DNA from: Verrucomicrobiota bacterium
GTDB lineage: Bacteria > Verrucomicrobiota > Verrucomicrobiia > Opitutales > Opitutaceae
Length of the DNA stretch: 26,873 nucleotides
Reading direction: 5' to 3'
Assembly: GCA_023446735.1 (NCBI GenBank)
Contig: JAEXPQ010000299.1
Span: 1-26,873 of the forward strand
The notes beneath the pieces were generated by a model. The model was not told the origin of the DNA. It did no database searches and was given only the letters and a program-made list of their open reading frames with translations. Shown here piece after piece: positions 24,010-26,873 of this stretch. Position 1 is the first letter of the stretch. Each line of letters begins with the position of its first letter. The position numbers were made by a program, and so were the translations under genes.

Positions 24010-24123
24010 CTGCAGCCGGAGCTCAAGGGCGGCGATCCGCCGCTCCGCCCTTCCGGCCGGCCCGCCACCGGCGCGAATACGGCTAAATCCGGATCCGCGG
24101 CAACCGATGGAAAGCCCGGCCGC

Positions 24124-26873
<2,750 letters not shown>

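Larger units (their letters stand above)
23432..24123. other. 692-bp gene-poor region with repeats and a gene remnant
   Basis: This is the longest stretch without an intact gene. It holds two GTCSTCY heptad arrays (23476-23531 and 23948-23989), a degraded coding remnant (23630-23769), a 5-bp-arm hairpin AGCCT/AGGCT at 23877-23889, a 20-bp perfect palindrome at 23990-24009 and a GCGGC/GCCGC hairpin at 24029-24043. Promoters of the membrane protease gene (minus) and sensor kinase gene (plus) should be here; none was clear. No tRNA-like cloverleaf was found. Confidence 0.6.

Noticed and set aside
23432..24123. tRNA or small structured RNA in the gene-poor region
   Set aside because: No cloverleaf with a T-loop GGTTCRA and acceptor stem could be folded; the hairpins fit the repeat elements instead.

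Overview
The window is very GC-rich and coding-dense, with G/C-ending codons throughout. Gene content points to a saccharolytic member of the Verrucomicrobiota, most likely an Opitutaceae-like bacterium. The signs are large secreted carbohydrate-active proteins, a recurrent C-terminal tail ending in a 'LESSPDLVTW...RRFLRLRI' pattern, NarL-type sensor kinases with unusual periplasmic domains, and almost no Shine-Dalgarno sequences. The taxonomic call is inference; there is no rRNA or other marker here. No transposase, integrase, tRNA, rRNA or CRISPR array was seen.

Layout: (1) 40-7660, three plus-strand genes for exported proteins: a 1162-aa protein with two hydrolase-like regions and fibronectin type III modules, a parallel beta-helix protein, and a GH16-type glucanase-like protein. 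(2) 7924-9144, an Fsr-family (fosmidomycin resistance) MFS exporter, convergent with (3) 9325-12063, an exported GH2 beta-galactosidase-like enzyme. (4) 12220-14962, a sensor histidine kinase and its LuxR/NarL response regulator, divergent from the GH2 gene. (5) 15042-15722, a second LuxR-type regulator, convergent with the pair. (6) 15889-18421, an exported gluzincin-like metallopeptidase with TPR-like repeats, followed 46 bp later by a small VOC-fold protein. (7) 18681-22580, a 1299-aa exported protein with a LamG-like domain, a helical-toroid region and a CARDB-like end. (8) 22610-23431, a membrane protein with an HEFGH zinc site. (9) 23432-24123, a gene-poor stretch with a likely remnant of a type I restriction R subunit. 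(10) 24124 to the window end, a propeller-type sensor kinase cut off just after its phospho-accepting histidine.

The genes fit a polysaccharide-degrading lifestyle: secreted glycosidases and carbohydrate-surface proteins, with signal-transduction genes that may control them. The divergent GH2/kinase arrangement suggests, but does not prove, that the kinase-regulator pair controls the glycosidase.

The most unusual feature is in the gaps between genes. Several hold degenerate 7-bp repeats (for example GTTCAGN and GTCGTCY heptads) next to short perfect or near-perfect hairpins. One related hairpin has apparently entered the large LamG gene in frame, and its stem differs from an intergenic copy by paired, compensatory substitutions. 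This looks like a heptamer-plus-hairpin dispersed repeat system, reminiscent of cyanobacterial STRRs and enterobacterial REP/BIME elements, and is the main candidate here for something undescribed.
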